Source: Pseudomonas sp. SG20056 (lineage in GTDB: Bacteria; Pseudomonadota; Gammaproteobacteria; Pseudomonadales; Pseudomonadaceae). Taken from it: a stretch of 64,000 nucleotides of DNA. The notes beneath the pieces were generated by a model. The model worked only from the letters and a program-made list of their open reading frames with translations. It was not told the DNA's origin and made no database searches. The DNA lies in contig NZ_CP134499.1 in the NCBI RefSeq assembly GCF_031764535.1, positions 1,612,001 to 1,676,000 on the forward strand. The letters run 5' to 3'. Shown in pieces: positions 47,703-57,169 of this stretch (the first letter of the stretch is position 1; each line of letters starts with the position of its first letter). Made by a program: the position numbers and the translations under genes.

Positions 47703-48269
47703 ATGAGCATCAAATCGGATAAATGGATTCGCCGCATGGCTCAAGAGCACGGCATGATCGAGCCTTTCGTTGAGCGCCAGGTACGTGCCGAGGGCGCACA
47801 GCCGCTGATTTCCTATGGCGTTTCCAGCTACGGTTACGACGTGCGCTGCGCCGATGAATTTAAGGTGTTTACCAACATCAACTCGGCCACCGTCGACCCG
47901 AAGAACTTCGACGAGAAGAGTTTTGTCGATGTGAAAAGCGATGTATGCATCATTCCACCGAACTCCTTCGCGTTAGCGCGCACTGTGGAGTTCTTCCGTA
48001 TTCCACGTGACGTACTGACCATTTGCCTGGGCAAGAGCACCTACGCGCGCTGCGGAATCATCGTCAACGTCACGCCGCTGGAGCCGGAATGGGAAGGCCA
48101 CGTGACCCTGGAATTCTCCAATACCACTACTTTGCCGGCGAAGATCTATGCCAACGAGGGTGTGGCACAGATGCTGTTCCTGCAGTCTGATGAGGCGTGC
48201 GAAGTGTCTTATAAGGATCGTGGCGGTAAGTACCAGGGCCAGCTGGGCGTGACCCTGCCCAGAGCTTGA
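47703..48269 (+). CDS. dcd: dCTP deaminase
   Basis: A 188-residue homotrimeric dCTP deaminase producing dUTP for thymidylate synthesis. Typical segments are [18 protein letters not shown] (about 37-54), [19 protein letters not shown] with the catalytic Glu nearby, and the C-terminal [18 protein letters not shown] lid. The ATG at 47703 (MSIKSDKW) is the standard N-terminus; the 13-codon extension is rejected. Confidence 0.97.
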   Translation: MSIKSDKWIRRMAQEHGMIEPFVERQVRAEGAQPLISYGVSSYGYDVRCADEFKVFTNINSATVDPKNFDEKSFVDVKSDVCIIPPNSFALARTVEFFRIPRDVLTICLGKSTYARCGIIVNVTPLEPEWEGHVTLEFSNTTTLPAKIYANEGVAQMLFLQSDEACEVSYKDRGGKYQGQLGVTLPRA

Positions 48270-48285
48270 TCGGTCGCTTTAACGA

Positions 48286-48312
48286 AAAAAGCCGGGCAAT
48301 GCCCGGCTTTTT
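48286..48312. terminator. Bidirectional terminator between dcd and nadE
   Basis: AAAAAGCCGGGC and GCCCGGCTTTTT form a 12-bp stem around AAT, between two convergent genes. Confidence 0.92.
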
Positions 48313-48328
48313 CATGGTTCTCAGAAAC

Positions 48329-49156
48329 TCAGGGAACCAGCGGCAGTTCGCGCTTATGGCGAGTGGCGTCGTAGGTGCGCACGATGATGGCGTAGGCTTC
48401 CTCGCGCACGGGCTGGCCGTGGAGGAAGGCATCGATTTCCACGTAGCTGACGCCGTGGGCTTCTTCATCGGGTTTGCCGGGGCGTAGTTCTTCCAGGTCC
48501 GCTGTCGGTACTTTGAATACCAGATTTTCCGGTGCACCCAGGTGTTTAGCGATGGCCCGTACCTGGCCTTTGACCAGGCCCGATAGCGGGGCGAGGTCGC
48601 AGGCACCGTCGCCGAACTTGGTGAAAAAGCCCATCACCGCTTCAGCAGCGTGGTCAGTACCGATCACCAGGCCATTGTTGGCGTTGGCTATGGCGAATTG
48701 CGCGACCATGCGGATACGTGCCTTGATATTGCCTGTGACGAAGTCGCGGCGGGCGTCACTGAGCTTTTGCAGGTGGGTCACCTGCTCGCCGAGGCCCAGT
48801 ACGCTGTCCGCGATGTTCACCGTGTCCTCTTCATCGGCACGTATGAATTTCAGTGAGTCCTGGGCGTCCTGTTCGTCGTGCTGAGTGCCGTAGGGCAGGC
48901 GCACAGCGATAAAACGGTAGGCCTGATCACCGGTTTCCGCCCGCAACTCTTCTACGGACAACTGAGCCAAGCGGCCGGCAGTCAGCGAGTCAACGCCACC
49001 ACTGATGCCCAGAACCAGCACCTTGAGGCCGGAGCTGCGCAGGCACTGTTTGATAAAGGCCTTGCGCTTGTCGATCTGCGCCAGCAGTGCAGCGGTATCG
49101 GCGAAAGGCGCAACCACATCAAGGGCGGCGGCGATTTCGGCTTGGCGATTGCTCAT
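48329..49156 (-). CDS. nadE: Ammonia-dependent NAD synthetase
   Basis: A 275-residue enzyme amidating nicotinic acid adenine dinucleotide to NAD with ammonia. The PP-loop [16 protein letters not shown] lies near residue 48. Other family segments are [37 protein letters not shown] and [17 protein letters not shown]. No glutaminase domain is fused, in keeping with the short E. coli type. It converges with dcd. Confidence 0.96.
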   Translation of the reverse strand: MSNRQAEIAAALDVVAPFADTAALLAQIDKRKAFIKQCLRSSGLKVLVLGISGGVDSLTAGRLAQLSVEELRAETGDQAYRFIAVRLPYGTQHDEQDAQDSLKFIRADEEDTVNIADSVLGLGEQVTHLQKLSDARRDFVTGNIKARIRMVAQFAIANANNGLVIGTDHAAEAVMGFFTKFGDGACDLAPLSGLVKGQVRAIAKHLGAPENLVFKVPTADLEELRPGKPDEEAHGVSYVEIDAFLHGQPVREEAYAIIVRTYDATRHKRELPLVP

Positions 49157-49184
49157 TTCAAAGTCCTCACTGGGAGCAGAACAC

Positions 49185-49358
49185 GTGGCTTGTGCAGTCG
49201 CGCGGCAGCAATGCGCGGCGCTACGGCATCAAACGCGATCAAAGCGCAAAGCTTACGTTGAAGTGGCTGCAAAGTGCACGCTAGAGCTTCATACAGATGC
49301 TGTTGAAGCTCTTCTGGCCGAATTGCAGGCAAAAGAAAGGGCGCTAGAGGCGCCCTAA
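49185..49358 (+). CDS. Possible 57-residue small protein
   Basis: A short open frame divergent from nadE, starting at GTG 49185 with GGGAG eight bases upstream and ending inside the terminator stem at 49358. The second half ([20 protein letters not shown], then [13 protein letters not shown]) reads as an amphipathic helix. No family is recognised. It may be a remnant or chance frame. Confidence 0.25.
   Translation: MACAVARQQCAALRHQTRSKRKAYVEVAAKCTLELHTDAVEALLAELQAKERALEAP
49328..49358 (-). terminator. Terminator after quiP (minus strand)
   Basis: Read on the minus strand, GGGCGC and GCGCCC pair around CTCTA and are followed by TTTCTTTT. It lies about 100 bases past the acylase stop. Confidence 0.75.
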
Positions 49359-49454
49359 AACGATGATGTGTGGAGTAAGTCCACTTTGTTTGAGCGGCAA
49401 TCACTGAATTGGTTCAGTGATTGCCGACGAACGGTCATTTTTGGAGTGCTCCGC

Positions 49455-51992
49455 TCAATTGCCGGGCATCAGCAGTAGGCGTTTGTTGCCGTAGACCTTG
49501 TCGAGGTTCTGTGACTGGAACGGGAAGCTCATGTAGCTGCCTTTTAACCAGGCGTCGATACCATCAGCGTAATGCTTGCTGGCCGGGTTGCCGGACTGTC
49601 CGGAGCTGTTAACGCCGATCAATGGTTCTTCGCGACCGAAGTCCACGACGATGCGCATGGCAGGGATCAGCCAGGTATCGAAGTTCTCCCCCCATTTGTA
49701 GGCCGCAACGTTCAGCGTGCCGTGATCGCCACCGGCCGGGTAGGGGCCACGGTCGAGATAGCCCTTGATGGCGTTGATGCTGGTGCGTTGGCTGGCGCTC
49801 ATGTATTGGGCAAGTTGGGTGGTCTCGGTAGTCCAGTTGTAGGTATGCAGCTTGCCCCATTGCCAGGCGCTGCGCTCACTGCCCAGTTTGCTCTCCAGCA
49901 GAGTCACGGCACCGGCCAGGCTGCGCGCGAGGATCGCGGGTTTGTCTTCGCGTTGTGCGGTGCGGGTGTCATTCCAGAATGGGCTGTCTTCACGGCCCAG
50001 CAGATGGTCGGCCTGGGCTGAATAGGAGTTGTTGGCGGTATCGACCAGCGCCTTCCAGGCCGGGCTGCTTTCCGGGCCCAGTTCGTCGAGGAAGGTGTCC
50101 CGCGCGATTTGGTAGAGGAAGGCACTGTACAGCGCGGCATCCGCCGAGCTGGCGGCCATCTTGCCGTCGAATTTCATCAGGCGGGCATAGGCCTCGCGGG
50201 CTTTGTTGCGTTCGGCTACTGGCAGGGCATCGATAGCGGCTTTCAGGCCTTCAGCCATGCCGGGTGCGCTGAACATATTCTGTAATTTGGCCACGAAGGG
50301 CGAGGTTTGGTCGTACTGCATGGCAATCATGCTTTGCGTGTCATGTTTGCCCGTTGCTGCCAATGCGGCGATCCGTTCGGCCCGCTCCGGGTAGAACCAG
50401 GAGTTGGACAGTTGCATGCCGTAGCCGCGTGGAACGGTGCGGTGGTTGGCGGTGCCCAGCCAGCCTTGCGGCGGGTCCTGATCGTAGGGGTGCAGCATCG
50501 GGTCGGCGAAGCCGTCCCAGGCGTACTGGCTGTCCCAGCCCGGCGAGGGCATTAGGCCCAGGCCGGCGCGGCGGTTGGGGAAGCGCCCGGTCACTTGCCA
50601 GCCGATATGCTGCGCATCGGCGAAGACAATGTTCAATGGCATGGCGCGCACTTCGCGGGTGGCCTCGAAGGCCTGTTCAACCGATTGCGCCCGCGACAGG
50701 TCGAAGAAGGCGTCCAGGGTCTTGTCGGCTTCGAACTGGGTGGTTTTCAGGGCCAGACCGTAGCGACTGCTCAGCTGCATGGGCTGCAGCATGTGTTTAC
50801 GCTCGCCCAGTACCGAGTTCAGCAAGGGGCCGTGGCGGGTTTCGAAAATGGTTTCGCGGATCGGCCGCTGGCCTTTTATAAAGAAGGTTTCCTGGCGCTC
50901 CTGTGCGGGTAGCCATTTACCGTCGGCCAGGTAGTGCAGGCGGCCGCCTTGCTGCTTGACCTGCTCAAGGAACAGATCCTGATTGTCGCCCATGACCATG
51001 GTCATACCCCAGCCCAGTTTGCCGTTGAAGCCGGCCACTACCGCCGGTACGCCAGCAATCGATACGCCTGCGGCTTGGAACTTCGGTGAGCGAATCTGCA
51101 CGAAATTCCACACTGACGGCATCGACAGCGGCAGGTGGGTATCGTTGGCCAGCAGGCTCTTGCCGCTGCGAGTGCGTTGCGGGGCGAAGGCCCAGTTGTT
51201 GGACGCTGCTACGCCGAGCATATGGGTGTCGGCGAATTGGCTGACGGCGGAACTAACCGCGTTGAGGCCGGCCAGTTGGCCCTTGAGATCGAGGCCTTTG
51301 AGTTTGTTGGCCTCGTCAAACGGCAATGGCTCGTCTGGGTAGGTTGGCAGCAGCCAAGCCAGCTGGTCGCTACCGACTTTCTGCGCAAGTACCAGTGAGG
51401 CGATTTCTTCTTGCAGGTTGACGGCCAGGCCGAAGTTCAGCAGGCAGAACACCAGCACCGAATCTTCGGCTTTCCAATAGGCCGGGCGATAACCGGACTC
51501 GGCCAAGTCCATCGGCAGTTTGTCGCGGTAGCGGAACAGGTAGGCGTTGACCCCGCGGGCATAGACTTCGAAGAACTTCTTGATGCGCGGCGAGGCATTG
51601 CTGTAGAGCACCTCGGCGCTTTTCTTAAGGTTGACCGCGCGCATGAAACGGTCCATTTCCAGCACGCCGGGGCCGGCCATTTCAGCCAGTCGACCTTCTG
51701 CCATCAGGCGTAGGCCGACCATCTGGCTGAGGCGGTCGCTGGCGTGCACATAGCCCAGGGCGAATAGCGCGTCATGGAAGGTGGTGGTTTCGATCAGTGG
51801 CATACCCAGCGGGTTGCGGCGAATCACCACGCTTTGCGCCAGGCCCTTGACCCGCACGATGCCCTGATCCGGGTGCACGCTGTCGCTGTAGCGGCTATTG
51901 AGCAATGATTGGCAGCCGGTGAGCACGACCATGGCCGTCAAGACGGCAGCGAGGCTGAGGTGGCTCATGGGGCGTAACGCGCGCGCTAGCAT
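49455..51992 (-). CDS. quiP: Penicillin acylase family lipoprotein, QuiP-like acyl-homoserine lactone acylase
   Basis: A 845-residue Ntn-hydrolase of the penicillin amidase family. Autocleavage should expose Ser264 in [11 protein letters not shown] as the nucleophile, leaving an alpha chain, a spacer and a beta chain. Asn in the SGQSGNPAS segment near the C-terminus is the usual oxyanion-site residue. Residues 1-27 form a lipoprotein signal ending VVLTGC (lipobox, Cys27). The sequence strongly resembles P. aeruginosa QuiP as I remember it, an acylase that removes long acyl chains from homoserine lactones; substrate range still needs assay. The ATG at 51992 follows AAGGAG. A longer frame to 52106 is rejected. 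Confidence 0.85.
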   Translation of the reverse strand: MLARALRPMSHLSLAAVLTAMVVLTGCQSLLNSRYSDSVHPDQGIVRVKGLAQSVVIRRNPLGMPLIETTTFHDALFALGYVHASDRLSQMVGLRLMAEGRLAEMAGPGVLEMDRFMRAVNLKKSAEVLYSNASPRIKKFFEVYARGVNAYLFRYRDKLPMDLAESGYRPAYWKAEDSVLVFCLLNFGLAVNLQEEIASLVLAQKVGSDQLAWLLPTYPDEPLPFDEANKLKGLDLKGQLAGLNAVSSAVSQFADTHMLGVAASNNWAFAPQRTRSGKSLLANDTHLPLSMPSVWNFVQIRSPKFQAAGVSIAGVPAVVAGFNGKLGWGMTMVMGDNQDLFLEQVKQQGGRLHYLADGKWLPAQERQETFFIKGQRPIRETIFETRHGPLLNSVLGERKHMLQPMQLSSRYGLALKTTQFEADKTLDAFFDLSRAQSVEQAFEATREVRAMPLNIVFADAQHIGWQVTGRFPNRRAGLGLMPSPGWDSQYAWDGFADPMLHPYDQDPPQGWLGTANHRTVPRGYGMQLSNSWFYPERAERIAALAATGKHDTQSMIAMQYDQTSPFVAKLQNMFSAPGMAEGLKAAIDALPVAERNKAREAYARLMKFDGKMAASSADAALYSAFLYQIARDTFLDELGPESSPAWKALVDTANNSYSAQADHLLGREDSPFWNDTRTAQREDKPAILARSLAGAVTLLESKLGSERSAWQWGKLHTYNWTTETTQLAQYMSASQRTSINAIKGYLDRGPYPAGGDHGTLNVAAYKWGENFDTWLIPAMRIVVDFGREEPLIGVNSSGQSGNPASKHYADGIDAWLKGSYMSFPFQSQNLDKVYGNKRLLLMPGN

Positions 51993-52123
51993 GCAGCAGG
52001 CTCCTTGCGGGTGGAAAACGGTCAGTTGGGGTGTGCGCTTTCCGACCGGGGCGTGGGCGCGCAGGTGCGGACGTATTACGTTAGCCAGCCGTCCTGCGCC
52101 TGACAAGACGCAGGGTGAGGGGA

Positions 52124-52588
52124 TCAGGCGCTTCGGCGCAGTGGCGGTAGAGCCTCATCAAGCAGCCAGCGGGCGGCGGCGCGAGCAGCTGCCTTGTGTT
52201 GCAGCTCCAGTTCGCTGAAACGCTGTTCATGCTGGCGGCGCACGCTTTTCTCCAGGGCCTTCCACTCAGCGTGGGTCGGCACCTGGGCGGTTGCCGCGAA
52301 CAACAGGTGAAAAACCTCACAGCGCTGATCCTTGCTGAGATTGCTGTCGTAGTTATCCAGCAGCACCTTGATCCGAATGGCGCCCTCGATCAGTGGTAAC
52401 TGTCCCTCGAGCAAACTGCTGGCGAGGATATGCAGATCGCCGCCGATACGTTCGCGCTGGGTGTCGAGTGCCTCGGCCTGGGCTTTTTCCTGAGCCCAGA
52501 CACGTCGCCATAGCTGCAGGGCGTACAGCGCCAGTGCGGCAATCAATACGCCGCTGCCGATCAGCACGAACAGGGTGAGGTTATTCAT
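52124..52588 (-). CDS. DUF2489 membrane-anchored protein
   Basis: A 154-residue protein with one N-terminal helix (about 5-27, [22 protein letters not shown]) and a soluble helical domain of the DUF2489 family, function unknown. MNNLTLF is preferred; the longer open frame overlaps the SEC-C gene. It lies seven bases after that gene and 130 bases before the acylase, so it may be in the same transcript. Confidence 0.85.
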   Translation of the reverse strand: MNNLTLFVLIGSGVLIAALALYALQLWRRVWAQEKAQAEALDTQRERIGGDLHILASSLLEGQLPLIEGAIRIKVLLDNYDSNLSKDQRCEVFHLLFAATAQVPTHAEWKALEKSVRRQHEQRFSELELQHKAAARAAARWLLDEALPPLRRSA

Positions 52589-52595
52589 CGCAGGC

Positions 52596-52799
52596 TTATG
52601 CGCCGTGGCATTTCTTGAATTTCTTCTCGCTGCCGCACGGGCAGGGGTCGTTGCGACCAACGTCTTTCAGGGCGTTGCGCGCAGGTTCCTGGTGGCCGTG
52701 GTTGCAGTTTGGGCCATGCACGTGGCCATGATCATGGTGGTGCGCATGATCGTGGTCATGATTGCAGTCAGGGCCGTGGACGTGTTCTTGCTGGGTCAT
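52596..52799 (-). CDS. Histidine-rich SEC-C motif protein
   Basis: A 67-residue protein. Residues 1-36 hold 13 histidines and two cysteines, with an internal repeat HVHGPxCNH at 6-14 and 26-34. Residues 50-66 are a SEC-C zinc motif, [17 protein letters not shown] (C-x-C-x8-C-H). The SEC-C motif in SecA binds zinc and SecB/ribosomes; free-standing versions have unknown roles. The His-rich arm suggests binding of Zn, Ni or Cu. GGAG precedes the ATG. It sits five bases from the LEA14-like gene. Confidence 0.88.
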   Translation of the reverse strand: MTQQEHVHGPDCNHDHDHAHHHDHGHVHGPNCNHGHQEPARNALKDVGRNDPCPCGSEKKFKKCHGA

Positions 52800-52804
52800 G
52801 CGAG

Positions 52805-53296
52805 TTACTCCGGGATGTAATCGCCGGGAATTATCTCGCCATTGCGCGACATGTGCACGCTCTGTCCGAACAACCAGCCGGTTTTTACCGCACCTTGCAG
52901 GCGGTAGGGAATGGGTTGGTCAGGTTTTTCCAGGGCTTTGACGATCTGCCGCAAGTGGCGCCAGAGGTTGGTGCGCACCGGGATGGAGAAGTTGTGGTGG
53001 CCGTGAGCAGGCACAGTAAACGAAACGCTGGATTCACCTTCAGCCAGCTTGACCTGGTTCAGATGCACCAAGTAATCCATCCCGCGTACCGGCAGGCTGA
53101 AGTTGTTGGGGTTATCGATGCGAAAGCGCAGCGTGAAATGCTGCTCCAGCAGTTTGGCTTTTACGACGTCGACTTTAACGAGGCGTACTTCGGGCGACTT
53201 GAGATCGCCAGGAGAGGAGCAACCGCTAAGGCCCGACAGGAGGCCAAAAAACATCAATAGGCTGAGAATTCTTATCGTTTGCGCCTGATAAAACAT
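52805..53296 (-). CDS. LEA14-like (LEA type 2) lipoprotein
   Basis: A 163-residue predicted lipoprotein. The signal [20 protein letters not shown] ends in a lipobox LSGC (Cys26). The mature part has the LEA14/WHy beta-sandwich, seen in [20 protein letters not shown] and [17 protein letters not shown]. The role is unknown; related Pseudomonas proteins are simply annotated LEA type 2. CGGAG lies eight bases before the ATG at 53296, so the longer frame to 53410 is rejected. It is divergent from the 53409 gene. Confidence 0.87.
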   Translation of the reverse strand: MFYQAQTIRILSLLMFFGLLSGLSGCSSPGDLKSPEVRLVKVDVVKAKLLEQHFTLRFRIDNPNNFSLPVRGMDYLVHLNQVKLAEGESSVSFTVPAHGHHNFSIPVRTNLWRHLRQIVKALEKPDQPIPYRLQGAVKTGWLFGQSVHMSRNGEIIPGDYIPE

Positions 53297-53408
53297 TGCA
53301 TACTCCGAATGACGCATCAGTGTAACAAGCAAGTGCTTGGCTGCAACCTGTTGTGACGGTAAAAAAACCTGCGCCATACTGAGCAACGAATAGGACAGGA
53401 GTATGACC

Positions 53409-53984
53409 ATGGCTCGCTACGAAATTGCCTTCAGTGCGCAGTTGGTTCCGGGGGCCCAACTGGAGCTGGTGAAAGCTAACCTGGCCAAGCTGTTTCAGGC
53501 GGATGAGCAGCGGCTGGCGCTGCTGTTCTCGGGGCGGCGCATTGTGATCAAAAGCAATCTGGATGCGGCAGGGGCGGAAAAATACCGCTCGACCCTGGAG
53601 CGCGCTGGGGCTGTTGCCGAAGTGGCATGCCTGGATGATGAGACCGAAGAAATCGAGTTGGCCGCGCCGCCTGCTGTAGCCGCGGCTCCAGTTGCCGCGC
53701 CGGCTGCGTCACCTGTTGAGGCAGCGGTTACCAGCAAATCAGCGGGGCGCCTGCAGGTAGCTCCGCGTGATGAATATATGGCTGCGTTTGCGGAAGTGGA
53801 TGCCCCGGATTTTGGCATTGCGCCATTGGGTGACGATGTACAGGATGGCAAACCACCGGTGCAGGCTCCGGCCCTGGATTTGTCGCAGTTCAGCCTGGCA
53901 CCGCCCGGCAGCGATATGGGCGAGGCGAAAAAAGCCCCGGCCGGGCCGCCGCCGGATATCTCTCATCTGAAATTGCAGGATTAG
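53409..53984 (+). CDS. Uncharacterised protein with a conserved N-terminal module
   Basis: A 191-residue protein. Residues 1-75 (MARYEIAFSAQLVPGAQLEL, LFSGRRIVIKSNLDAAGAEK) form a small alpha/beta module that I have seen at the N-terminus of other Pseudomonas proteins, often before RDD- or DUF805-type membrane domains. Here it is followed only by an Ala/Pro/Glu-rich low-complexity region and no membrane helix. The second ATG at 53409 has AGGAG at proper spacing; the first, at 53403, is too close. Function unknown. Confidence 0.78.
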   Translation: MARYEIAFSAQLVPGAQLELVKANLAKLFQADEQRLALLFSGRRIVIKSNLDAAGAEKYRSTLERAGAVAEVACLDDETEEIELAAPPAVAAAPVAAPAASPVEAAVTSKSAGRLQVAPRDEYMAAFAEVDAPDFGIAPLGDDVQDGKPPVQAPALDLSQFSLAPPGSDMGEAKKAPAGPPPDISHLKLQD

Positions 53985-53993
53985 CTTGAGCGT

Positions 53994-54022
53994 GCAGAAA
54001 GTACTTTATTGCCGCTTTCTGC
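53994..54022. terminator. Possible terminator stem between the 53409 gene and the YchJ gene
   Basis: GCAGAAAG (53994-54001) pairs with CTTTCTGC (54015-54022) between two convergent genes. There is no T run, so it may be a weak or factor-assisted terminator. Confidence 0.35.
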
Positions 54023-54043
54023 GCGATCAACCCGCCTCAGTCG

Positions 54044-54514
54044 TCAGAAATAGCCGGCACAGCACTTCTTGAACTTCAGCCCGCTTGCGCAGGGGCAGGC
54101 GTCGTTGCGACCAAGTTTCAGCTCAACTGTTGGGTCAATGAAATACCAGTTGCCCTTATTGCGCACGAATGCCGAGCGTTCACGGTGGCTGCGTTCACCG
54201 CCCTCATCACGCCAGTGGGCGGTAAAAGTGACATAGGCGTGCTGCGGTTCACCATCAATCAGCTGCGTTTCATCAACCTCAAGTCCGAGCCAGGTACTGC
54301 CCAGGCTCCACGCGCGAATAGCCTCGTGGTCGAGGCCTGCTTGCTGGGCCGGTAATGTGCTGTGCACCAAGTAATCGATCAGCCCCAGGGCATAGGCGCT
54401 GTAACGCGAACGCATCAAGGCTTCGGCGCTGGGCGCCGGAGTACCTGCGTGATAAAGGCCGCAGCAAGCTGCCAGCAGTTGGCCGCTGCCGCATGGGCAG
54501 GTTGTGCTGCTCAT
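54044..54514 (-). CDS. YchJ family protein with two SEC-C motifs
   Basis: A 156-residue YchJ-type protein. SEC-C-like zinc motifs stand at both ends: [15 protein letters not shown] near residue 5 and [18 protein letters not shown] near 137. Between them lies an NTF2-like domain with [20 protein letters not shown] and [15 protein letters not shown]. The function of the family is unknown. Four bases separate its ATG from the end of the upstream methyltransferase-like gene, so the two are co-transcribed. Confidence 0.92.
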   Translation of the reverse strand: MSSTTCPCGSGQLLAACCGLYHAGTPAPSAEALMRSRYSAYALGLIDYLVHSTLPAQQAGLDHEAIRAWSLGSTWLGLEVDETQLIDGEPQHAYVTFTAHWRDEGGERSHRERSAFVRNKGNWYFIDPTVELKLGRNDACPCASGLKFKKCCAGYF

Positions 54515-54518
54515 GGGC

Positions 54519-55016
54519 TTACCACCAGTACTTGCCGAAATTTTCCGGGTTGGCCCAGAACTTGGCGTTCAGCCAGTCGGGTACTTGCTTGTAGTCGAGC
54601 AGGTCATAGGTGAACAGGTTAAGTGTCTGTTCATCGCGCTGGAAACACTCACTGGCCTGCAGTGCGAGGGCAAAGAAGTCGGTCTCTTGCCAGTCACAGG
54701 CGTGCAAATCGACCAGTACAGCCATGCGGCTGGCATTTAGGTTACGAATGCCACCGAGCAGCTCTAGCCCGGTGCGTTTCGGCAAGTGCTCAAGGCAGTC
54801 GACAATCAGCGCCAGATCGAAACGTTGGGCGGCCACTTCATCAGGCAGGGCGCCTGCATCCGCGTGCACCAAGTGGCAACTTGGATGAGCCTGGATAAAT
54901 GCATCAATCGCAGGTAGTTTTCGGCTACCGACTACCAACAGGCGTTCTGGCGTGTAGCGTGCCAATAGGGCGGCAAGGGCTTGCTGGGGTGTTCGGGTGG
55001 ACGGGGTTGCAGGCAT
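54519..55016 (-). CDS. Methyltransferase-like protein (DUF6231 type)
   Basis: A 165-residue protein with a Rossmann-like arrangement: [18 protein letters not shown] (motif I region), [33 protein letters not shown] and [13 protein letters not shown]. It resembles a class I methyltransferase, but the glycine-rich SAM loop is poor (VVGSRK, without GxGxG), so activity is doubtful. I believe it corresponds to DUF6231. It is divergent from the OmpA lipoprotein genes. Confidence 0.78.
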   Translation of the reverse strand: MPATPSTRTPQQALAALLARYTPERLLVVGSRKLPAIDAFIQAHPSCHLVHADAGALPDEVAAQRFDLALIVDCLEHLPKRTGLELLGGIRNLNASRMAVLVDLHACDWQETDFFALALQASECFQRDEQTLNLFTYDLLDYKQVPDWLNAKFWANPENFGKYWW

Positions 55017-55180
55017 AACGGCTCCTCGCTCAAGTGCGCAAAGACTAACGTGCTGCAGCAGTGCGGCCTAGTGCGGATCGTGCTAGTAATGTGTTTGCAT
55101 ATTCTCTGGCATATTTTGTTACTGGCGTCTTTACTTCGTCAGTATCGGTTTTTGCCGATTTACCAATAGGAGACGTATAT

Positions 55181-55807
55181 ATGAGCATCACCAGGAAAGC
55201 ATTACCCCTGATTGTCGCGAGTACCTTTTTGACCGGTTGTGCCGGGCTGCAGAAAACGGATTGGCCAACCTGTGCCGCGATCGGCGGTGTGGGCGGTGCT
55301 GCTCTGGGCGCTATTGAAAGCTCTACCTGGGCTGGCGGTGGTGCAGTCGTTGGCGCTGGCATGGCCGCTGCGTATTGCTGGGTGCATGGTGCCAGTGATG
55401 AGCAGGTTGTTGTGGTTGAAGAAGTGGTTGAAGAAGTTGTAGTTGCCGAACCAGCTGAAGCCGTACGTGTAGAACTGGACGTCAAGTTCGACTTCGACAA
55501 GGCTCAGGTCAAACCAGAAAGCTACGGTGACATCAAAAACCTGGCTGACTTCCTGACTCAATATCCACAAACCACCACCGTGGTTGAAGGTCATACCGAC
55601 TCCGTCGGTAGTGACGCTTATAACCAGACTCTGTCCGAGCGTCGTGCCAATGCGGTGCGTGATGTACTGGTTAATCAGTATGGCGTAGGCAGCGATCGCG
55701 TTAACGCTGTGGGCTATGGTGAAACTCGTCCGGTTGCGGACAACGCCAGTGCTGACGGCCGTGCCGTGAACCGCCGCGTAGAAGCAGAAGTAGAAGCTCG
55801 TCCTTGA
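55181..55807 (+). CDS. OmpA family lipoprotein, paralogue 1
   Basis: A 208-residue outer-membrane lipoprotein. The signal ends in a lipobox FLTGC (Cys20). A glycine-zipper segment (GGVGGAALGAIESSTWAGGG, about 32-51) follows, then a Glu/Val linker (VVVEEVVEEVVVAEPAE) and an OmpA C-terminal peptidoglycan-binding domain (about 100-205, with VVEGHTDSVGSDAYNQTLSE and ERRANAV). It probably links the outer membrane to the cell wall. AGGAG precedes the ATG at 55181; the 40-codon extension is rejected. A close paralogue follows 126 bases downstream. Confidence 0.92.
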   Translation: MSITRKALPLIVASTFLTGCAGLQKTDWPTCAAIGGVGGAALGAIESSTWAGGGAVVGAGMAAAYCWVHGASDEQVVVVEEVVEEVVVAEPAEAVRVELDVKFDFDKAQVKPESYGDIKNLADFLTQYPQTTTVVEGHTDSVGSDAYNQTLSERRANAVRDVLVNQYGVGSDRVNAVGYGETRPVADNASADGRAVNRRVEAEVEARP

Positions 55808-55835
55808 TCGTCTGACTCCAGACTTTCTGAAGAAA

Positions 55836-55865
55836 ACAAGCCAGACCCTCCGGGGTCTGGCTTGT
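55836..55865 (+). terminator. Stem-loop between the two OmpA lipoprotein genes
   Basis: ACAAGCCAGACCC and GGGTCTGGCTTGT pair perfectly (13 bp) around TCCG. No T run follows, so it may act as an RNA-stability or partial-termination hairpin. Confidence 0.6.
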
Positions 55866-55933
55866 GCAGCTTGAAGGGTAGGTCTTTACTCCTTAATTAC
55901 CGGCAGTAGCCGGCATTACAGGAGATTTCTACC

Positions 55934-56671
55934 ATGAGAGTTAGATCCATGATGGGGGTAGCCCCCATTCTCTTGGTCAGTAGTGTTCTTTCAGGTTGTG
56001 TCACAACTTCCAGTACGGGAGATGCGCCGCTCAACCAAGGGAACTGGCCCCTGTGCAGTGCAATTGGCGGTCTGACCGGTGCAGGTCTGGGCGCAATCGA
56101 AAGTTCTACGTGGGCAGCAGGTGGTGCCGTGGCCGGCGCGGTCATTGGTACGCTGATTTGTTACGCCCAAGATGGTGATGACGACGACGACGGTGTGTTT
56201 GACCGCCGCGATCGTTGCCCTGGTACTCCTCCAAATACGCCGGTGCATCACAACGGCTGTCCGATCAAGGAATATGCCAGTACACCTGCCGAAGCAGAGC
56301 CTGAGCCCATCGAAATGGTGGAATCGGTTCGGGTGGAACTGGATGTGAAGTTCGATTTCAACAAATCCGACGTCAAAGAAGACAGTCAGGCGGATATCAA
56401 GAGCCTTGCTGACTTTATGAAACAGTACCCGCAAACCACTACGACCGTTGAAGGACATACTGACGCTGTAGGCAGTGATGCCTATAACCAGGGGCTGTCT
56501 GAGCGGCGTGCCAATGCGGTGCGTGATGTGCTGGTCAATCAGCATGGCATCGACAGTGGCAGGGTTTCCTCTGTTGGATACGGTGAGTCGCGGCCGGTTG
56601 CTGATAATGACAGCGAGTCCGGGCGGGCAATCAATCGTCGTGTTGAAGCGGAGGTCGAAGCACAGCCGTAG
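55934..56671 (+). CDS. OmpA family lipoprotein, paralogue 2, with calcium-type linker
   Basis: A 245-residue lipoprotein (lipobox VLSGC, Cys22) with the same plan as paralogue 1: glycine zipper (GGLTGAGLGAIESSTWAAGG) and OmpA domain (about 140-245, TTVEGHTDAVGSDAYNQGLS). The linker differs. It contains DGDDDDDGVFDRRDRCPGTP, a thrombospondin type 3-like calcium-binding repeat as found in OprF-like proteins, with a likely disulfide (CPGTPP...NGCP). The two genes clearly arose by duplication, since zipper and OmpA regions are near identical while linkers are unrelated. ACAGGAG precedes the ATG. Confidence 0.93.
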   Translation: MRVRSMMGVAPILLVSSVLSGCVTTSSTGDAPLNQGNWPLCSAIGGLTGAGLGAIESSTWAAGGAVAGAVIGTLICYAQDGDDDDDGVFDRRDRCPGTPPNTPVHHNGCPIKEYASTPAEAEPEPIEMVESVRVELDVKFDFNKSDVKEDSQADIKSLADFMKQYPQTTTTVEGHTDAVGSDAYNQGLSERRANAVRDVLVNQHGIDSGRVSSVGYGESRPVADNDSESGRAINRRVEAEVEAQP

Positions 56672-56860
56672 CTGATGTGATGCGCTGGCAGGCCGTTGCG
56701 AACCTATCTCTTTGGTTCGCAACGGCCTGCCAGCGAGAGAGCGGTTTCAACCCAGTAAAAGCTGTGAAGGCATTTGGCCTCCATGGTTTTTACTGGTCTT
56801 CTGGCAGCACACTCCCAAAGCAGATAAGGTGCAGCAAAATAAAAACTGCCGGGGGCGGAT

Positions 56861-57169
56861 ATGAAGACATTTCTGACGTTGGGTAAGGTGCTGACGGCAT
56901 TGTTCTGGGGCGTTGTACTGGCAAATCTGCTGCAACCCTTTGCACAACCTTTTGCGCTGCTGTTGAACAGCGCCGGGGCTTTTATTCTGCTGATCCATGT
57001 GCTTGAACTGTGGTTCTTTGACAAGCGCATTGCCGCTTGCCCCAAGCCTGTTCAGGAGCGTGTGCAGGTCATGCTATTTGGTATCTTTCAGTTGCTTGGG
57101 TTGCCGGCGGAGCAAGCGCCTGTAGTCGAGCCTGAGCAAGCGCTGCCGATGGAGGCCGAAAATGCGTAA
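56861..57169 (+). CDS. DUF1145 membrane protein
   Basis: A 102-residue inner-membrane protein of the DUF1145 family with two or three helices (about 5-25, 30-52, 68-82). It contains NSAGAFILLIHVLELWFFDK, and the tail is acidic and Pro/Ala-rich. Function unknown. It overlaps the collagen-like gene by eight bases, so the two are coupled. Confidence 0.88.
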   Translation: MKTFLTLGKVLTALFWGVVLANLLQPFAQPFALLLNSAGAFILLIHVLELWFFDKRIAACPKPVQERVQVMLFGIFQLLGLPAEQAPVVEPEQALPMEAENA

